Source: a bacterium 210917-DFI.7.65
Lineage (GTDB): Bacteria; Bacillota; Clostridia; Oscillospirales; Oscillospiraceae
Length of the DNA stretch: 64,000 bases
NCBI GenBank assembly: GCA_020555865.1
Contig: JAJCJJ010000003.1
Location: forward strand, 1-64,000
Direction: 5' to 3'
In this document: piece after piece, positions 49,990-59,441 of the stretch
Numbering within the stretch: position 1 is the stretch's first letter
Layout of the letters: each line of letters starts with the position of its first letter
Notes under the pieces: generated by a model
Databases searched by the model: none
What the model was told of the DNA's origin: nothing
The model's input: only the letters and a program-made list of their open reading frames with translations
Translations under genes and position numbers: made by a program

Positions 49990-50223
49990 ATGGAAATACT
50001 TTTACCTGGTTTATCCGTCCGTTTGAAAGCGCTCCGTCAGGAAAAGGGGCTAAAACAGGTGGAAATGGCCGCTTTTTTGGAATGCACCGAAGGCCATTAT
50101 CAAAAAATTGAATACGGCAAAATCAATCTCCCGACATTGACGCTGATCAAATTGGCTGATTTTTTTGATGTTACCACAGACTATCTTCTCGGCCGCACGG
50201 AAAACCGCGCCGTCAACCGGTAA
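49990..50223 (+). CDS. HTH (XRE) transcriptional regulator
   Basis: A 77-residue Cro/CI-type repressor: [20 protein letters not shown], then [20 protein letters not shown], then [16 protein letters not shown], the usual end of short XRE proteins. The ATG at 49990 follows AAGGGG. It sits, with the divergent hypothetical, inside the otherwise conserved rel-dtd neighbourhood, so it looks inserted. ACATCAT repeats upstream suggest self-repression. Confidence 0.85.
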   Translation: MEILLPGLSVRLKALRQEKGLKQVEMAAFLECTEGHYQKIEYGKINLPTLTLIKLADFFDVTTDYLLGRTENRAVNR

Positions 50224-50368
50224 ACCGCCGCATCGCTTCCCCGCCCGCACCCGTCAGCGGCAGCGGCGCAGGCGGGTAAACCAGTCCGCACAGCACCAAG
50301 GTGCTGCCATCAGACCATCGACACAAAGGAAAAAGGAGCAGCTTTCCTCACGAAAGGAGAATCCAACC

Positions 50369-50815
50369 ATGCGCGCAGTCGTCACAAGAGTATCCTCCGC
50401 CTCCGTCGCCATCGGCGGACAGGTGAGGGGACAAATCGAACAGGGCTTTCTCGTGCTGCTGGGCGTCGGTCCCAACGACACCGAGGAAACCGCCGTCAAA
50501 CTGGCGGAAAAAATCTGCCGTTTGCGGGTTTTTTCCGATGAAAACGGGAAAATGAACCGGGATCTGGCCGCCGTGGGCGGAGCACTTCTGGTGGTGTCTC
50601 AGTTCACGCTGTACGCCGACACCAAGTCCCGCCGGCCGGGTTTCACCGGCGCGGCCAAGCCGGATCTGGCCGCAGCGCTGTATGAGCGCTTTATGGAAGC
50701 CTGCCGGGCGCAGGGTTTCCCCGTGGAACACGGCGAATTCGGCGCGGATATGCAGGTCGAATCGGTCAACGACGGCCCGGTAACCATTTTGTTTGATACA
50801 GCGCAGCCCTTTTAG
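50369..50815 (+). CDS. dtd: D-aminoacyl-tRNA deacylase
   Basis: A 148-residue enzyme that removes D-amino acids (and glycine from tRNA-Ala) from mischarged tRNAs. Catalytic motifs SQFTLYAD and the cis-Gly-Pro motif near the C-terminus ([10 protein letters not shown]) are present, and the length is normal. RBS GAAAGGAG. It opens the run dtd, MBL hydrolase, hemZ that often follows rel in Clostridia. The upstream gap 50224-50368 holds only weak hairpins. Confidence 0.95.
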   Translation: MRAVVTRVSSASVAIGGQVRGQIEQGFLVLLGVGPNDTEETAVKLAEKICRLRVFSDENGKMNRDLAAVGGALLVVSQFTLYADTKSRRPGFTGAAKPDLAAALYERFMEACRAQGFPVEHGEFGADMQVESVNDGPVTILFDTAQPF

Positions 50816-50856
50816 GACACTGCAGAAATGACCCTACAAAAAAGGAGGACGAAACA

Positions 50857-51480
50857 ATGGAAGTAAAAACTTATCAGGTGGGCCAAATCGGCACCAATTG
50901 TTATTTCGTGGGCGACGAAGCTTCAAAGAAAGGCTGCATGATCGATCCCGGCGACGAGGCAGAAAACCTGATCCGCCTGTGGGGCGCTTTCGGCTACGAG
51001 CTTTCCGCCATTCTGGTAACCCACGGCCACTTTGACCACACCACCGCCCTGGCCGCTGTGGCCGCGGCTTTCCCCGCCACCCCGGTCTATATCCGCCGCG
51101 AAGACGTGTGCGAGGGCGGCCGGCCGGAATTCTGGCAGTGCGCCCATGTAAGCGGCATGCGCTATGTCAAAGACGGGGACACCATTGCCGTGGGCAACCT
51201 GATCTTCACCGTGATCGAAACGCCGGGCCACACCCCCGGCGGCGCGGTATTCAAAACCGCCGGCGCGCTGTTCACCGGCGACACCCTGTTTGCCGGCAGC
51301 TGCGGCCGCGTGGATTTTCCCGGCAGCGACTGGGGCCAGATGTGCGCCTCCCTGCGCCGTCTGGATGCGCTGGAAGGCGATTATACCGTCTATCCCGGCC
51401 ATGAGTGGAGCACCACCCTCTCCCGGGAACGGGCCGGCAACCCCTATATCCGCTCGGCCCGGCAGCTGGGGAACATATGA
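50857..51480 (+). CDS. MBL-fold metallo-hydrolase (glyoxalase II-like)
   Basis: A 207-residue metallo-beta-lactamase-fold hydrolase. The metal-binding THGHFDHT (residues 52-59), the later GHTPGG, FTGDTLFAGSCGR and the final GHEWST are the expected ligands, so the enzyme looks active. Such proteins are usually annotated as hydroxyacylglutathione hydrolase-like; the real thioester substrate is unknown in organisms without glutathione. RBS AAAGGAGG. Its stop overlaps the hemZ start (ATGA). Confidence 0.9.
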   Translation: MEVKTYQVGQIGTNCYFVGDEASKKGCMIDPGDEAENLIRLWGAFGYELSAILVTHGHFDHTTALAAVAAAFPATPVYIRREDVCEGGRPEFWQCAHVSGMRYVKDGDTIAVGNLIFTVIETPGHTPGGAVFKTAGALFTGDTLFAGSCGRVDFPGSDWGQMCASLRRLDALEGDYTVYPGHEWSTTLSRERAGNPYIRSARQLGNI

Positions 51481-53006
51481 AACTAACTCTGACCGGCCAC
51501 AGCTACAAATACGCCGTGGAACAGATCATGACCGTGCTGTTCCCCGGCGAAAAACCAGACTACGGCCAGTGGGACCGCAGAGAGGAAAACTGCGCCGCGG
51601 TGGAGCTGTCTGAAGGTCTGGTATGGGTCACAGCCACCACCCGGCTCAACCGGAACGGAACGCGCGCCATAGGCGTCAGCCGCGCCCTGCGCTCTGCCCT
51701 GGAAACCGATGAACTGGCCCGGGACCGGGTATGTCAGCGTATCCTGAAGCTGAGCTTCTTTAAAGCCGCTGTCACCCTCACCGGGGAAATCCCCCCCTGG
51801 GGCGCGCTGACGGGGATTCGCCCGGCCCGCATGCTCACCCGCATGATGGATCAGGGCATGGGCGAAAAAGAGGCTCTGGCGGCCCTGTGCGCGGAATACT
51901 TTGTCTCCCCCGATCGGGCAAAACTGTGCCTGTCCACCGCCCGGGCCAGCCGCAAAGCCCAGGCGGCGCTGCGGGAGGATGAATTTTCCCTGTACGTGGG
52001 CATCCCATTTTGTCCCACCCGCTGCGCCTACTGCTCCTTTGTCAGCGCATCGGTGGAAAAAACGTTTGCCATGATCGGGCCGTATCTCGACGCTCTGTGC
52101 CGCGAAATCGCCTTGATGGGCAGCGCAGCGGCGGAACTGGGGCTGAAGGTCAAATCCCTCTACATCGGCGGCGGCACGCCCACCACGCTGTCCCCCGCAC
52201 AGCTGCAAACCCTGCTGCGCGCTCTGGCGCAGCACTTCGACCTGTCCCGCCTGTGTGAATACACGGTAGAAGCAGGCCGGCCCGACACCGTGACGGCGGA
52301 AAAACTGGCCGTGCTGGCGGAAAACGGCGTCACCCGCGTCAGCATCAATCCCCAGACCATGGAAGAGGCCGTGCTGGAGGCCATCGGCCGCCGTCACAGC
52401 GCCACAGACGTGTACCAGGCCATGGAGCTGGCCAAAGCCTCCGGCATTCCCCACATCAATATGGACCTGATCGCGGGCCTGCCCACCGATACGCCCGAAG
52501 GTTTTTCCCGCACGCTGGACAAATGCCTGGCCCTGGCGCCGGACAACCTGACCGTGCACACCCTGGCCCTGAAAAAAGGCTCGCGCATCCTGCTGGACGG
52601 TTTGCCCGTTCCCGGCGCAGCCGAGGTGGGACAGATGCTGGACTACTCCGCCGCGCACCTGAGCCAGGCGGGTTATACGCCTTACTATCTGTACCGGCAG
52701 AAATACATGTCCGGCAATTTCGAGAACGTGGGCTGGAGCAAGCCCGGCGCCGAAGGGCTGTATAATATCTATATTATGGAAGAGCTGCACTCGATCCTCT
52801 CTGTGGGCGCGGGCGGCTCCACCAAACTGGTGGACCCGCGCACCGGGCACATCGTGCGGCACTTCAACTGCAAATATGCCAAAGAATACCTGGAAAAACC
52901 GGAAAAATGGACCCAGAACCGCGCGCAGTTCTTCGCCTTTGAGCGCGCGCTGCTCCGCGATTACGGCCTGCTTCCGGAGGAAAACACGGAAGGGAGCGAT
53001 TCTTAA
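51477..53006 (+). CDS. hemZ: Coproporphyrinogen dehydrogenase HemZ (radical SAM)
   Basis: A 509-residue oxygen-independent coproporphyrinogen III oxidase-like enzyme. An N-terminal extension of about 160 residues (typical of HemZ versus HemN) precedes the radical SAM core with CPTRCAYCSF and YIGGGTPTTLSP. It decarboxylates coproporphyrinogen III without oxygen, or performs a related radical step. Starts at ATG 51477, overlapping the preceding stop. Translation is probably coupled. Confidence 0.9.
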   Translation: MKLTLTGHSYKYAVEQIMTVLFPGEKPDYGQWDRREENCAAVELSEGLVWVTATTRLNRNGTRAIGVSRALRSALETDELARDRVCQRILKLSFFKAAVTLTGEIPPWGALTGIRPARMLTRMMDQGMGEKEALAALCAEYFVSPDRAKLCLSTARASRKAQAALREDEFSLYVGIPFCPTRCAYCSFVSASVEKTFAMIGPYLDALCREIALMGSAAAELGLKVKSLYIGGGTPTTLSPAQLQTLLRALAQHFDLSRLCEYTVEAGRPDTVTAEKLAVLAENGVTRVSINPQTMEEAVLEAIGRRHSATDVYQAMELAKASGIPHINMDLIAGLPTDTPEGFSRTLDKCLALAPDNLTVHTLALKKGSRILLDGLPVPGAAEVGQMLDYSAAHLSQAGYTPYYLYRQKYMSGNFENVGWSKPGAEGLYNIYIMEELHSILSVGAGGSTKLVDPRTGHIVRHFNCKYAKEYLEKPEKWTQNRAQFFAFERALLRDYGLLPEENTEGSDS

Positions 53007-53007
53007 C

Positions 53008-53940
53008 ATGGAACACGAAGCCTTTTGGAAAACACTGGACGCCGCCCGCGAGGCCGCGCAGAGGGCCGGGCAGTCCGCTGGCGAGGCGCTGGACGCCCTG
53101 TCTGCCGCCGCCCGGGACGCCGATCTTTACGAGCGCTGCCGCGCCGGCGCAGAATACCTGCAAAAAAAGTTGGGAAACTTTCGTCCCGAAGTTCTCCTGA
53201 TTCTCGGCTCCGGCCTGGGTTTTCTGGGCGATGAGGTGGAACACCCCGCTTTTGCGGAGTACAGCGCCATCCCCTATTTCAAACATTCCACCGCGCCGGG
53301 CCACCGGGGCCGCTTCGTATTCGGCACCCTTCGCGGCAAACGCGTGGCCGTGATGCAGGGCCGGATGCACACTTATGAAGGCTGGTCCATGGCTGATGCC
53401 GCCCAGGGCGTGCGCGTCCTGCGCCTGCTCGGCGCACAGACGCTGATCGTCACCAACGCCGCCGGCGCAGTGAACACAGCCTTCCATGCCGGCGACATTA
53501 TGCTGATCCGCGACCACATCAAGCTCTTCGGTGGCAGCCCTCTGACCGGACCGAATCCGGAGGACCTCGGCCCCCGCTTCCCGGACATGACGCACGCCTA
53601 CACTCCGGCGCTGCAGGAGGCCGCCCGCCGGAGCGCCGCAGAACTGGGACTCACGCTGCGCGAAGGCGTTTACATGTTCTTCCCCGGACCTCAGTATGAA
53701 ACGCCGGCGGAAATCCGCGCCGCCCGCATTCTGGGCGCAGACGCCGTTGGCATGAGCACGGTGCCCGAGGTCATCGCCGCCGCCCATTGCGGCATGCAGG
53801 TGCTGGGCCTGAGCTTGTGCACCAATATGGCCGCCGGCATCCTCGACCGCCCCCTGACCGAACAGGAGGTTTTTGATGCCGCCGAGGCCGCCAAGAAACC
53901 CTTCTCCAACCTGATCCGCACGACACTGGAAAAACTGTGA
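53008..53940 (+). CDS. punA: Purine-nucleoside phosphorylase
   Basis: A 310-residue enzyme of the trimeric PNP class that splits purine nucleosides with phosphate. Signatures: LILGSGLGFLGDEV, HRGRFVFG, QGRMHTYEGWSM, VTNAAGAVN, FPGPQYETPAEIR and MSTVPEVIAA. It has an N-terminal helical extension of about 55 residues (Ala-rich) longer than usual. ATG at 53008 starts two bases after the hemZ stop, with GGGAG upstream. The next gene is an amidohydrolase acting on related purine compounds. Confidence 0.93.
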   Translation: MEHEAFWKTLDAAREAAQRAGQSAGEALDALSAAARDADLYERCRAGAEYLQKKLGNFRPEVLLILGSGLGFLGDEVEHPAFAEYSAIPYFKHSTAPGHRGRFVFGTLRGKRVAVMQGRMHTYEGWSMADAAQGVRVLRLLGAQTLIVTNAAGAVNTAFHAGDIMLIRDHIKLFGGSPLTGPNPEDLGPRFPDMTHAYTPALQEAARRSAAELGLTLREGVYMFFPGPQYETPAEIRAARILGADAVGMSTVPEVIAAAHCGMQVLGLSLCTNMAAGILDRPLTEQEVFDAAEAAKKPFSNLIRTTLEKL

Positions 53941-53995
53941 CACGATGCGGGGCGCCCGGAGCGCACCGATTTGAAACGAAAGGAAGGCAAATAAC

Positions 53996-55291
53996 ATGAC
54001 CACTCTCTTCTCCCACGCAACGGTTTTGTGCATGGACGAGGCAGGCACCGTGCTGCAGGACGGCTATGTCCTTGTCCGCGGCCGGGAGATCGCCTACGTC
54101 GGTCTCATTCGGCCTCAGGAGCGCGCCGACCGCGAGGTGAACGCCACCGGAAAAGTACTCATGCCCGGATTTGTGGACGCTCACACCCACCTCACCATGT
54201 CCCTGATGCGGGGCTATGGCGGCGGCCACGACCTGCAGACCTGGCTCAACGACTACATCTTCCCCGTGGAAGCCAAACTGGACAGCCGTGCCGTGCGCGC
54301 CGGCACCGCTCTTTCCCTGGCCGAAGCCATCGCCGGCGGCGTCACCTCCGTGTCCGATATGTATTACTTCTGCGACGATATTATCGCCGAAGTCGTAAAA
54401 AGCGGCATCAGCGCCAACATCGCCCGGGGCGCCACGGTGTTCACCGAAGATTTCTTTCCCGAAGCCTACCCCGCCTGTGCCGAAACCCGCCAGCTCACGG
54501 AAAAGTGGCACAACTACAACGACGGGCAGATCAAAATCGACGCCTGCATCCACGGCGAATACACCTCCAATCCCAAGCTGTGGACCTGGATGGCTGACTT
54601 TGCCCGCAGCCACGGCCTGCAGATGCACGTCCACCTGTCTGAAACCAAAGCCGAGCAGGAGGGCTGCCTGCAGCGCCACGGCATGACCCCCGCCGCCGTA
54701 TTTGAGCGCTACGGTCTATGGGACACCCCAGCCATCGCCGCCCACTGCGTGTGGACCACTCCGGAAGACTGGGAAATCCTCCGCCGCCATGGTGTCACCG
54801 CCGTGCATAACCCGGCGTCCAACATGAAACTGGCCTCCGGCGCCGCGCCGGTGGCACAGCTGCTCACCGCCGGCGTCAATGTGGCACTGGGTACCGACGG
54901 CATGAGTTCCAACGACAACCACAGTATGTTTGAAGAAATGAAGCTGGCCGCGCTGCTGGCCCGGGTGACGAGCCTCGACCCCCTGGCTCTGCGCGACGAT
55001 ACTGTGCTGAAAATGGCCACTGTGAACGGCGCCCGCGCCCAGGGCCGCCACGCCGGCGTGGTGGCCGCAGGCTATCAGGCGGATTTGATCCTCGTGGATC
55101 TGCGCGCGCCGAACCTGCAGCCCTGCCACGACGTAAAGTCGAATCTGATCTATGCCGCCAACGCTTCCAATGTATGCATGAATATGGCGCGGGGAACGAT
55201 CATATATGAAAATGGGAACTTCCTGACGCTGGATCTCGATGAGATCCTGCGGGAAGTGGAACGCTATGCCGTTCCCAAACTATTTTCCTGA
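53996..55291 (+). CDS. mtaD: Amidohydrolase, likely S-adenosylhomocysteine/5'-methylthioadenosine deaminase
   Basis: A 431-residue metal-dependent deaminase of the TrzN/MtaD group. Metal ligands: HxH in VDAHTHL, HVHLSETKAE, AAHCVW and GTDGMSS. These match the SAH/MTA/5'-deoxyadenosine deaminases, which turn the adenosine moiety into inosine. Directly after purine nucleoside phosphorylase, which could then release hypoxanthine, so the two genes may form a salvage route for products of radical SAM and methylation reactions. Close relatives act on other amino-heterocycles. Confidence 0.85.
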   Translation: MTTLFSHATVLCMDEAGTVLQDGYVLVRGREIAYVGLIRPQERADREVNATGKVLMPGFVDAHTHLTMSLMRGYGGGHDLQTWLNDYIFPVEAKLDSRAVRAGTALSLAEAIAGGVTSVSDMYYFCDDIIAEVVKSGISANIARGATVFTEDFFPEAYPACAETRQLTEKWHNYNDGQIKIDACIHGEYTSNPKLWTWMADFARSHGLQMHVHLSETKAEQEGCLQRHGMTPAAVFERYGLWDTPAIAAHCVWTTPEDWEILRRHGVTAVHNPASNMKLASGAAPVAQLLTAGVNVALGTDGMSSNDNHSMFEEMKLAALLARVTSLDPLALRDDTVLKMATVNGARAQGRHAGVVAAGYQADLILVDLRAPNLQPCHDVKSNLIYAANASNVCMNMARGTIIYENGNFLTLDLDEILREVERYAVPKLFS

Positions 55292-55351
55292 CAGGCCCGC
55301 CCCAGCGCTGCGCGGGGCCGTCCTGGACAGACCGGGAGGACGTCGGAGCTG

Positions 55352-56956
55352 ATGGGGCATTTTTCGCACAAACAGAACTTTCTCGGTGGCGTGGCCGTGC
55401 TGACCATGGCGGTGGTGGTGGTGAAGCTGATTTCCGCCGTGTATAAAATCCCTCTGGGCAATCTGCTGGACGACGAGGGTATGGGGCATTTCAATATCGC
55501 CTATAATGTGTACAATTTTCTCCTGCAGTTGTCTACCGCAGGCTTTCCCCTGGCGCTGAGCAAAATGACCAGCGAGGCCATGGCCCTGGGGCACTTCAAC
55601 CAGGTGCGGCGCCAGTTCCGTGTGGCGGCAGTCCTGTTTTTTGTGCTGGGTGCGGCGGCTTCCGCCGTCATGTTCTTTTGCGCCGGCCCTCTGGCGGAGC
55701 TGATGAACGACTCCCTGGCTTATTATCCCATTAAGGTTCTTTCCCCGGCGGTGTTTTTCGTGTGCCTGATCGGGTGTTTCCGGGGCTATACCCAAGGCCG
55801 GGGCAACATGGTACCCACAGCGGCTTCCCAGGTGCTGGAGGCCACCTTCAAGCTTTTCATCGGCCTGGGGCTGGCCTGGTATGTGCTGAACACGCTTTCC
55901 GTCAGCGTGGAGATCGGTGCGGCAGCCGCCATCTTCGGCGTGACCGTCGGCTCGGCGGCGGCGGCGCTCTTTCTGATCACCTGGCTGCTGCGCCATCGCC
56001 TGAGCAGCAGAAGCGGCGAGCAGGCCCAGCACGCCGGTCCGATTCTCAAAAAGCTGCTGCTCATCGGCGTGCCCATCACCCTTGGCTCCAGTGTGATGAG
56101 CATCATTACACTGGTGGATCAGACGGTGGTCATGGCCCGGCTGCAGAACGGGCTCGGCCTAGCCGAACAGGCGGCCGCCGCGCTGTACGGGCAGTATACC
56201 TTCGGCATGACTCTGTTCAACCTGCCGGCCACCTTTGTCTATCCGGTCACCGTCAGCCTGATTCCCGCCGTCAGTGCAGCGCTGACACGCCAAAACACGC
56301 TTCAGGCCAACCGCATCATCTCCTCTTCCTTTCGACTCATCGCATTGTTCTCGCTGCCGGCGGGCGTTGGGCTGTCGGTGCTGGCTCAACCGATCCTGCA
56401 GCTGTTGTATCCAGCGGTGCCGGACACAGCCGCAGCCGCAGCCTATCATCTGCAGATCCTCGGTGCGGCAGCGGTATTCGTCTGCCTGATGATTCTGACC
56501 AACGCCATCCTGCAGGCCTGCGGGCGGGTGTATATCCCCATTGTCACCGCTCTGATCGGCGGTGCGGTGAAAATCTCCACCACCTATACCCTGTGCGGCA
56601 ATCCTGTTTTCGGTATCAAGGGCGCGCCCATCAGCACCACGGCATGCTATGCCGTAATCGCCGTATTGAACCTGTGCGTTTTGGCCGCCGTGCTGGGAAA
56701 GAGCCGCCCCCGCTATCTGCCTTTGCTGTGCAAACCCGCGCTGGCTGCGGCACTGATGGGCGGGTGCGCTCACTTCGTCTTTCGTTTTCTGCACACGGCG
56801 GCAGGTCTTTCCCCGCAGTGGGCTGTTCTGGCCGCAATTGTGCTCGCCGCCAGTTTTTATGCTTTTCTGGCCCTCCTTCTGCGCATGGTCACACGGGAAG
56901 ATCTCGCGTTGATTCCAAAAGGAGAAAAAATTGCAAAAATCCTGCACATTCGCTGA
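55352..56956 (+). CDS. MATE/MOP-superfamily polysaccharide or lipid flippase (YabM/SpoVB-like)
   Basis: A 534-residue membrane protein with about 14 helices of the MOP flippase superfamily. Segments such as VVKLISAVYKIPLGNLLDDE, FPLALSKMTSEA and YTQGRGNMVPTAASQVLE are typical of the SpoVB/YabM group. These move lipid-linked sugar precursors across the membrane; SpoVB acts in spore cortex synthesis. Its place ahead of mazG, rqcP and yabP copies the yabM-yabN-yabO-yabP order of B. subtilis. RBS GGGAGG with long spacing. Confidence 0.88.
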   Translation: MGHFSHKQNFLGGVAVLTMAVVVVKLISAVYKIPLGNLLDDEGMGHFNIAYNVYNFLLQLSTAGFPLALSKMTSEAMALGHFNQVRRQFRVAAVLFFVLGAAASAVMFFCAGPLAELMNDSLAYYPIKVLSPAVFFVCLIGCFRGYTQGRGNMVPTAASQVLEATFKLFIGLGLAWYVLNTLSVSVEIGAAAAIFGVTVGSAAAALFLITWLLRHRLSSRSGEQAQHAGPILKKLLLIGVPITLGSSVMSIITLVDQTVVMARLQNGLGLAEQAAAALYGQYTFGMTLFNLPATFVYPVTVSLIPAVSAALTRQNTLQANRIISSSFRLIALFSLPAGVGLSVLAQPILQLLYPAVPDTAAAAAYHLQILGAAAVFVCLMILTNAILQACGRVYIPIVTALIGGAVKISTTYTLCGNPVFGIKGAPISTTACYAVIAVLNLCVLAAVLGKSRPRYLPLLCKPALAAALMGGCAHFVFRFLHTAAGLSPQWAVLAAIVLAASFYAFLALLLRMVTREDLALIPKGEKIAKILHIR

Positions 56957-57066
56957 AAAACGCCCCTCCCGCCGGCATTTGCGTCGGTTTTTATCCACCC
57001 GGGGGCGTCAAAAGACGGTATAAGCCGTTCAAAATTGGAAAAAATGATTGCAAAGAGAGAAAAATT

Positions 57067-57891
57067 ATGGTAGATTTTGAATTCCGGGAACACTATACCA
57101 TAGACGATCTGCGTCGGATCGTCGCCATCCTGCGCCACCCCGGCGGCTGCCCCTGGGACGCCGAGCAGACCCATGAAAGTCTGCGCCGCTGTCTGATGGA
57201 GGAATGCTGCGAAGTGCTGGAGGCCATCGACCGCAGGGACGACGCCCTTTTGTGCGAAGAGCTGGGCGACGTGCTGCTTCAGGTGGTATTCCACGCTTCT
57301 CTGGCCGAGGATACGGGCCGGTTTGATCTGGACGCTGTGGCGGACGGCATCTGTAAAAAGATGATCTTCCGCCACCCCCACGTATTCGGCTCCGCGTCGG
57401 CGGACACCACGGAAGAGGTGCTTTCCAACTGGGATACCCTCAAACGTGAGGAAAAGGGCATCGAAAACGATGCGGACGCGCTGCGCGCTGTAGCGCGGAC
57501 GCTGCCCGCCCTGTGGCGCGCGGAGAAGGTTCTGAAAAAGGCCGCCAAAGCCGGCTTTGCCTGGCCGGATATCTCCGGTGCCATGGACAAGCTGGCCGAG
57601 GAACAGGAAGAACTGCGCGTGGCCGTGGCAGAGCACACGAACATCCGCGAAGAACTGGGGGATGTGCTCTTTGCCGCCGCCGCTGTGGCCCGCTATGCCG
57701 GGATCGACCCTGAGCAGGCCCTGCAGGAGGCTACCGACAAGTATATCTCCCGCTTCGCCTGCATGGAACGCAGCGCAGCCGAACAGGGCCGTTCCATTGC
57801 CGGCATGCGCCTGGATGAAATGATCCAGGCCTGGAACCACGCAAAACAGAAACTACAACATGATACACAGGAGGACAAAAACAATGAATAA
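57067..57891 (+). CDS. mazG: Nucleoside triphosphate pyrophosphohydrolase MazG
   Basis: A 274-residue all-alpha NTP pyrophosphatase with two MazG repeats (first [20 protein letters not shown] and [10 protein letters not shown] with [10 protein letters not shown]; second [10 protein letters not shown] with [10 protein letters not shown]). The EExxE...ExxD metal-binding pattern is kept in both. It hydrolyses non-canonical NTPs. It lacks the N-terminal methylase domain of B. subtilis YabN. The stop overlaps the hup start by 8 bases. Confidence 0.93.
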   Translation: MVDFEFREHYTIDDLRRIVAILRHPGGCPWDAEQTHESLRRCLMEECCEVLEAIDRRDDALLCEELGDVLLQVVFHASLAEDTGRFDLDAVADGICKKMIFRHPHVFGSASADTTEEVLSNWDTLKREEKGIENDADALRAVARTLPALWRAEKVLKKAAKAGFAWPDISGAMDKLAEEQEELRVAVAEHTNIREELGDVLFAAAAVARYAGIDPEQALQEATDKYISRFACMERSAAEQGRSIAGMRLDEMIQAWNHAKQKLQHDTQEDKNNE

Positions 57892-58159
57892 ACAGGAACT
57901 GATCAGCGCAGCCGCTGAAAAGACCGGCTTTTCCAAGAAAGACACCGAAGCCACCGTCACCGCCGTGCTGGAGACCATCATCTCCGCTCTGGAGGACAAC
58001 GAAAAGGTCCAGCTGGTGGGCTTTGGCTCCTTTGAAGTGAAAGAGCGCGCCGCCCGCATCGGCCGCAACCCCAAAACCAAGGAGGCCATCGAGATTCCCG
58101 CTTCCAAAGCCCCTGTCTTCAAGCCCAGCAAGGCGCTCAAGGACATTCTGGCCAAGTAA
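57884..58159 (+). CDS. hup: HU family DNA-binding protein
   Basis: A 91-residue nucleoid protein. [20 protein letters not shown] at the start, the [20 protein letters not shown] arm with the conserved RxGRNP and the C-terminal [13 protein letters not shown] define the family. It bends DNA as a dimer. RBS AGGAGG; overlaps mazG, so coupled. Confidence 0.96.
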   Translation: MNKQELISAAAEKTGFSKKDTEATVTAVLETIISALEDNEKVQLVGFGSFEVKERAARIGRNPKTKEAIEIPASKAPVFKPSKALKDILAK

Positions 58160-58171
58160 GGAGCCTGTGTC

Positions 58172-58420
58172 ATGCGGCTGGATAAATACCTGAAAGTTTC
58201 CCGCCTGATCAAGCGCCGCACCGTGGCCAACGAAGCCTGCGATGCCGAGCGTGTCAGCGTCAACGGCCGTCCTCAGCGGGCGTCTTACGACGTGAAGGTG
58301 GGCGACCGGATCTCCATCCGCTTCGGTGAAAAAACCGTCACGGTGGAGGTGCTCTCCATCAGCGAGACTGCCGGCAAGGCCGACGCGCCCACTTTGTACC
58401 GCGAAGTGGCGGGCGAATGA
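58172..58420 (+). CDS. rqcP: S4-domain RNA-binding protein RqcP
   Basis: An 82-residue S4 protein (MRLDKYLKVSRLIKRRTVAN, VNGRPQRASYDVKVGD). RqcP (B. subtilis YabO) binds stalled 50S-tRNA complexes and helps RqcH add alanine tails in ribosome quality control. Its position between mazG/hup and yabP is the conserved one. Starts 12 bases after hup. Confidence 0.93.
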   Translation: MRLDKYLKVSRLIKRRTVANEACDAERVSVNGRPQRASYDVKVGDRISIRFGEKTVTVEVLSISETAGKADAPTLYREVAGE

Positions 58421-58421
58421 T

Positions 58422-58450
58422 TCATATCCGAACCGATCCCTTCATAAACT
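58422..58450 (+). promoter_or_regulatory. Candidate sigma-E promoter of yabP-yabQ
   Basis: TCATATC (58422-58428), 14 bp, CATAAACT (58443-58450). This is close to the sigma-E boxes kmATATT and CATACAnT with normal spacing. yabP and yabQ are sigma-E genes in B. subtilis. Confidence 0.45.
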
Positions 58451-58484
58451 GAGGATAAGCTCAAGTTTATGGAGGGATCTTTTT

Positions 58485-58769
58485 ATGGCCTATGACGAGG
58501 GCGCGCTCTCCCGCGCGCATCATTATCTGCACATGGAGGGCCGCGAACAGCTCACCGTGGCCGGGGTAGAGGACGTGGACCGTTTCGATGAAACCGGCAT
58601 TGTGATGACCACCAGCGCCGGCGTGCTGATCATCACCGGCAGCAACCTGCACATCGGCAAGCTGAGCCTGGAGGGCGGCGAGCTGCATGTGGACGGACAG
58701 ATCGACTCGCTCGCTTATGAGGACGACCGGCGCCAGGGCGGCGGGTTCTTCTCCCGCCTGTTCGGGTGA
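58485..58769 (+). CDS. yabP: Sporulation protein YabP
   Basis: A 94-residue protein with the YabP fold: HHYLHMEGREQLTVAGVEDV, VMTTSAGVLIITGSNLHIGK and ELHVDGQIDSLAYEDD. YabP is a mother-cell protein needed for spore development. RBS GGAGGG 9 bases before the ATG. It lies between rqcP and yabQ, with a sigma-E-like promoter directly upstream. Confidence 0.93.
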   Translation: MAYDEGALSRAHHYLHMEGREQLTVAGVEDVDRFDETGIVMTTSAGVLIITGSNLHIGKLSLEGGELHVDGQIDSLAYEDDRRQGGGFFSRLFG

Positions 58770-58775
58770 GGGGAA

Positions 58776-59441
58776 ATGGAGATTTATATTTCCCAGCAGC
58801 TCGCGCTTTTCTCCGGCGCCGCCCTTTTGGGCGCCGTTCTGGGACTGGCTTACGACCTGCTGCGCTCCGTGCGGCGGCGCTGGCAGCGTCTGCTGGCCGT
58901 ATGCGACGTGCTGTTCTGTCTGGCCGTAGCGGCCGGTTCCATCGGCTACACACTGCGCGCCGCCGGGGGAGAGCTGCGGCTCTACCTCGCCGTGGGCATG
59001 GTGCTGGGAGCGGGGCTGTATTTCCTGGCTTTCAGCGCGCTGCTGCGTCCACTGTGGGACTTCTGGATCGATGTGGCAGCGTCCTTTCTGCATCTTTGTG
59101 CGCTCCCGCTGCAGCTGGGCAAAATTTTTTTGCAAAAAGTCGCCCGGCGCCTGAAAAAACTCTTTCATTTTTGGTATAAATGGGTTAAAATATTGAATTA
59201 TAAGTGGGCGTTCATTCTTGTCCGCCGCAATCGGGAAAGGAGCCGGAGCCATGAAAGAAGCACAGGAACATCCCCGCAAGTCAAAGTCCGGCGCCGCCGG
59301 CATTCTGACAAAGGTCGTGCTGGTGGCCGTACTGGCGTACGCAGGCGCCACGCTGCTGCACCTGCAGAACCAGCTGCAGACCGCCCGGGAGCAGGAAACA
59401 CAGCTCGCCGCCCAGGTGCAGGAGCTGCAGGACAAAAATAA
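58776..59441 (+). CDS. yabQ: Sporulation protein YabQ with a 3' run-on into divIC
   Basis: A membrane protein of 221 codons. The first about 145 residues are YabQ: MEIYISQQLALFSGAALLGA, then helices at about 10-28, 40-58, 68-90 and a basic amphipathic end (LKKLFHFWYKWVKILNYKW). The frame then continues about 64 codons inside divIC, reading Arg/Ala-rich out-of-frame sequence. A natural YabQ would stop near 59200; the AT-rich segment there (59165-59205) looks like the old gene end and a promoter for divIC. So the stop is lost or the frame was shifted. Role: spore cortex formation. Confidence 0.75.
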   Translation: MEIYISQQLALFSGAALLGAVLGLAYDLLRSVRRRWQRLLAVCDVLFCLAVAAGSIGYTLRAAGGELRLYLAVGMVLGAGLYFLAFSALLRPLWDFWIDVAASFLHLCALPLQLGKIFLQKVARRLKKLFHFWYKWVKILNYKWAFILVRRNRERSRSHERSTGTSPQVKVRRRRHSDKGRAGGRTGVRRRHAAAPAEPAADRPGAGNTARRPGAGAAGQK

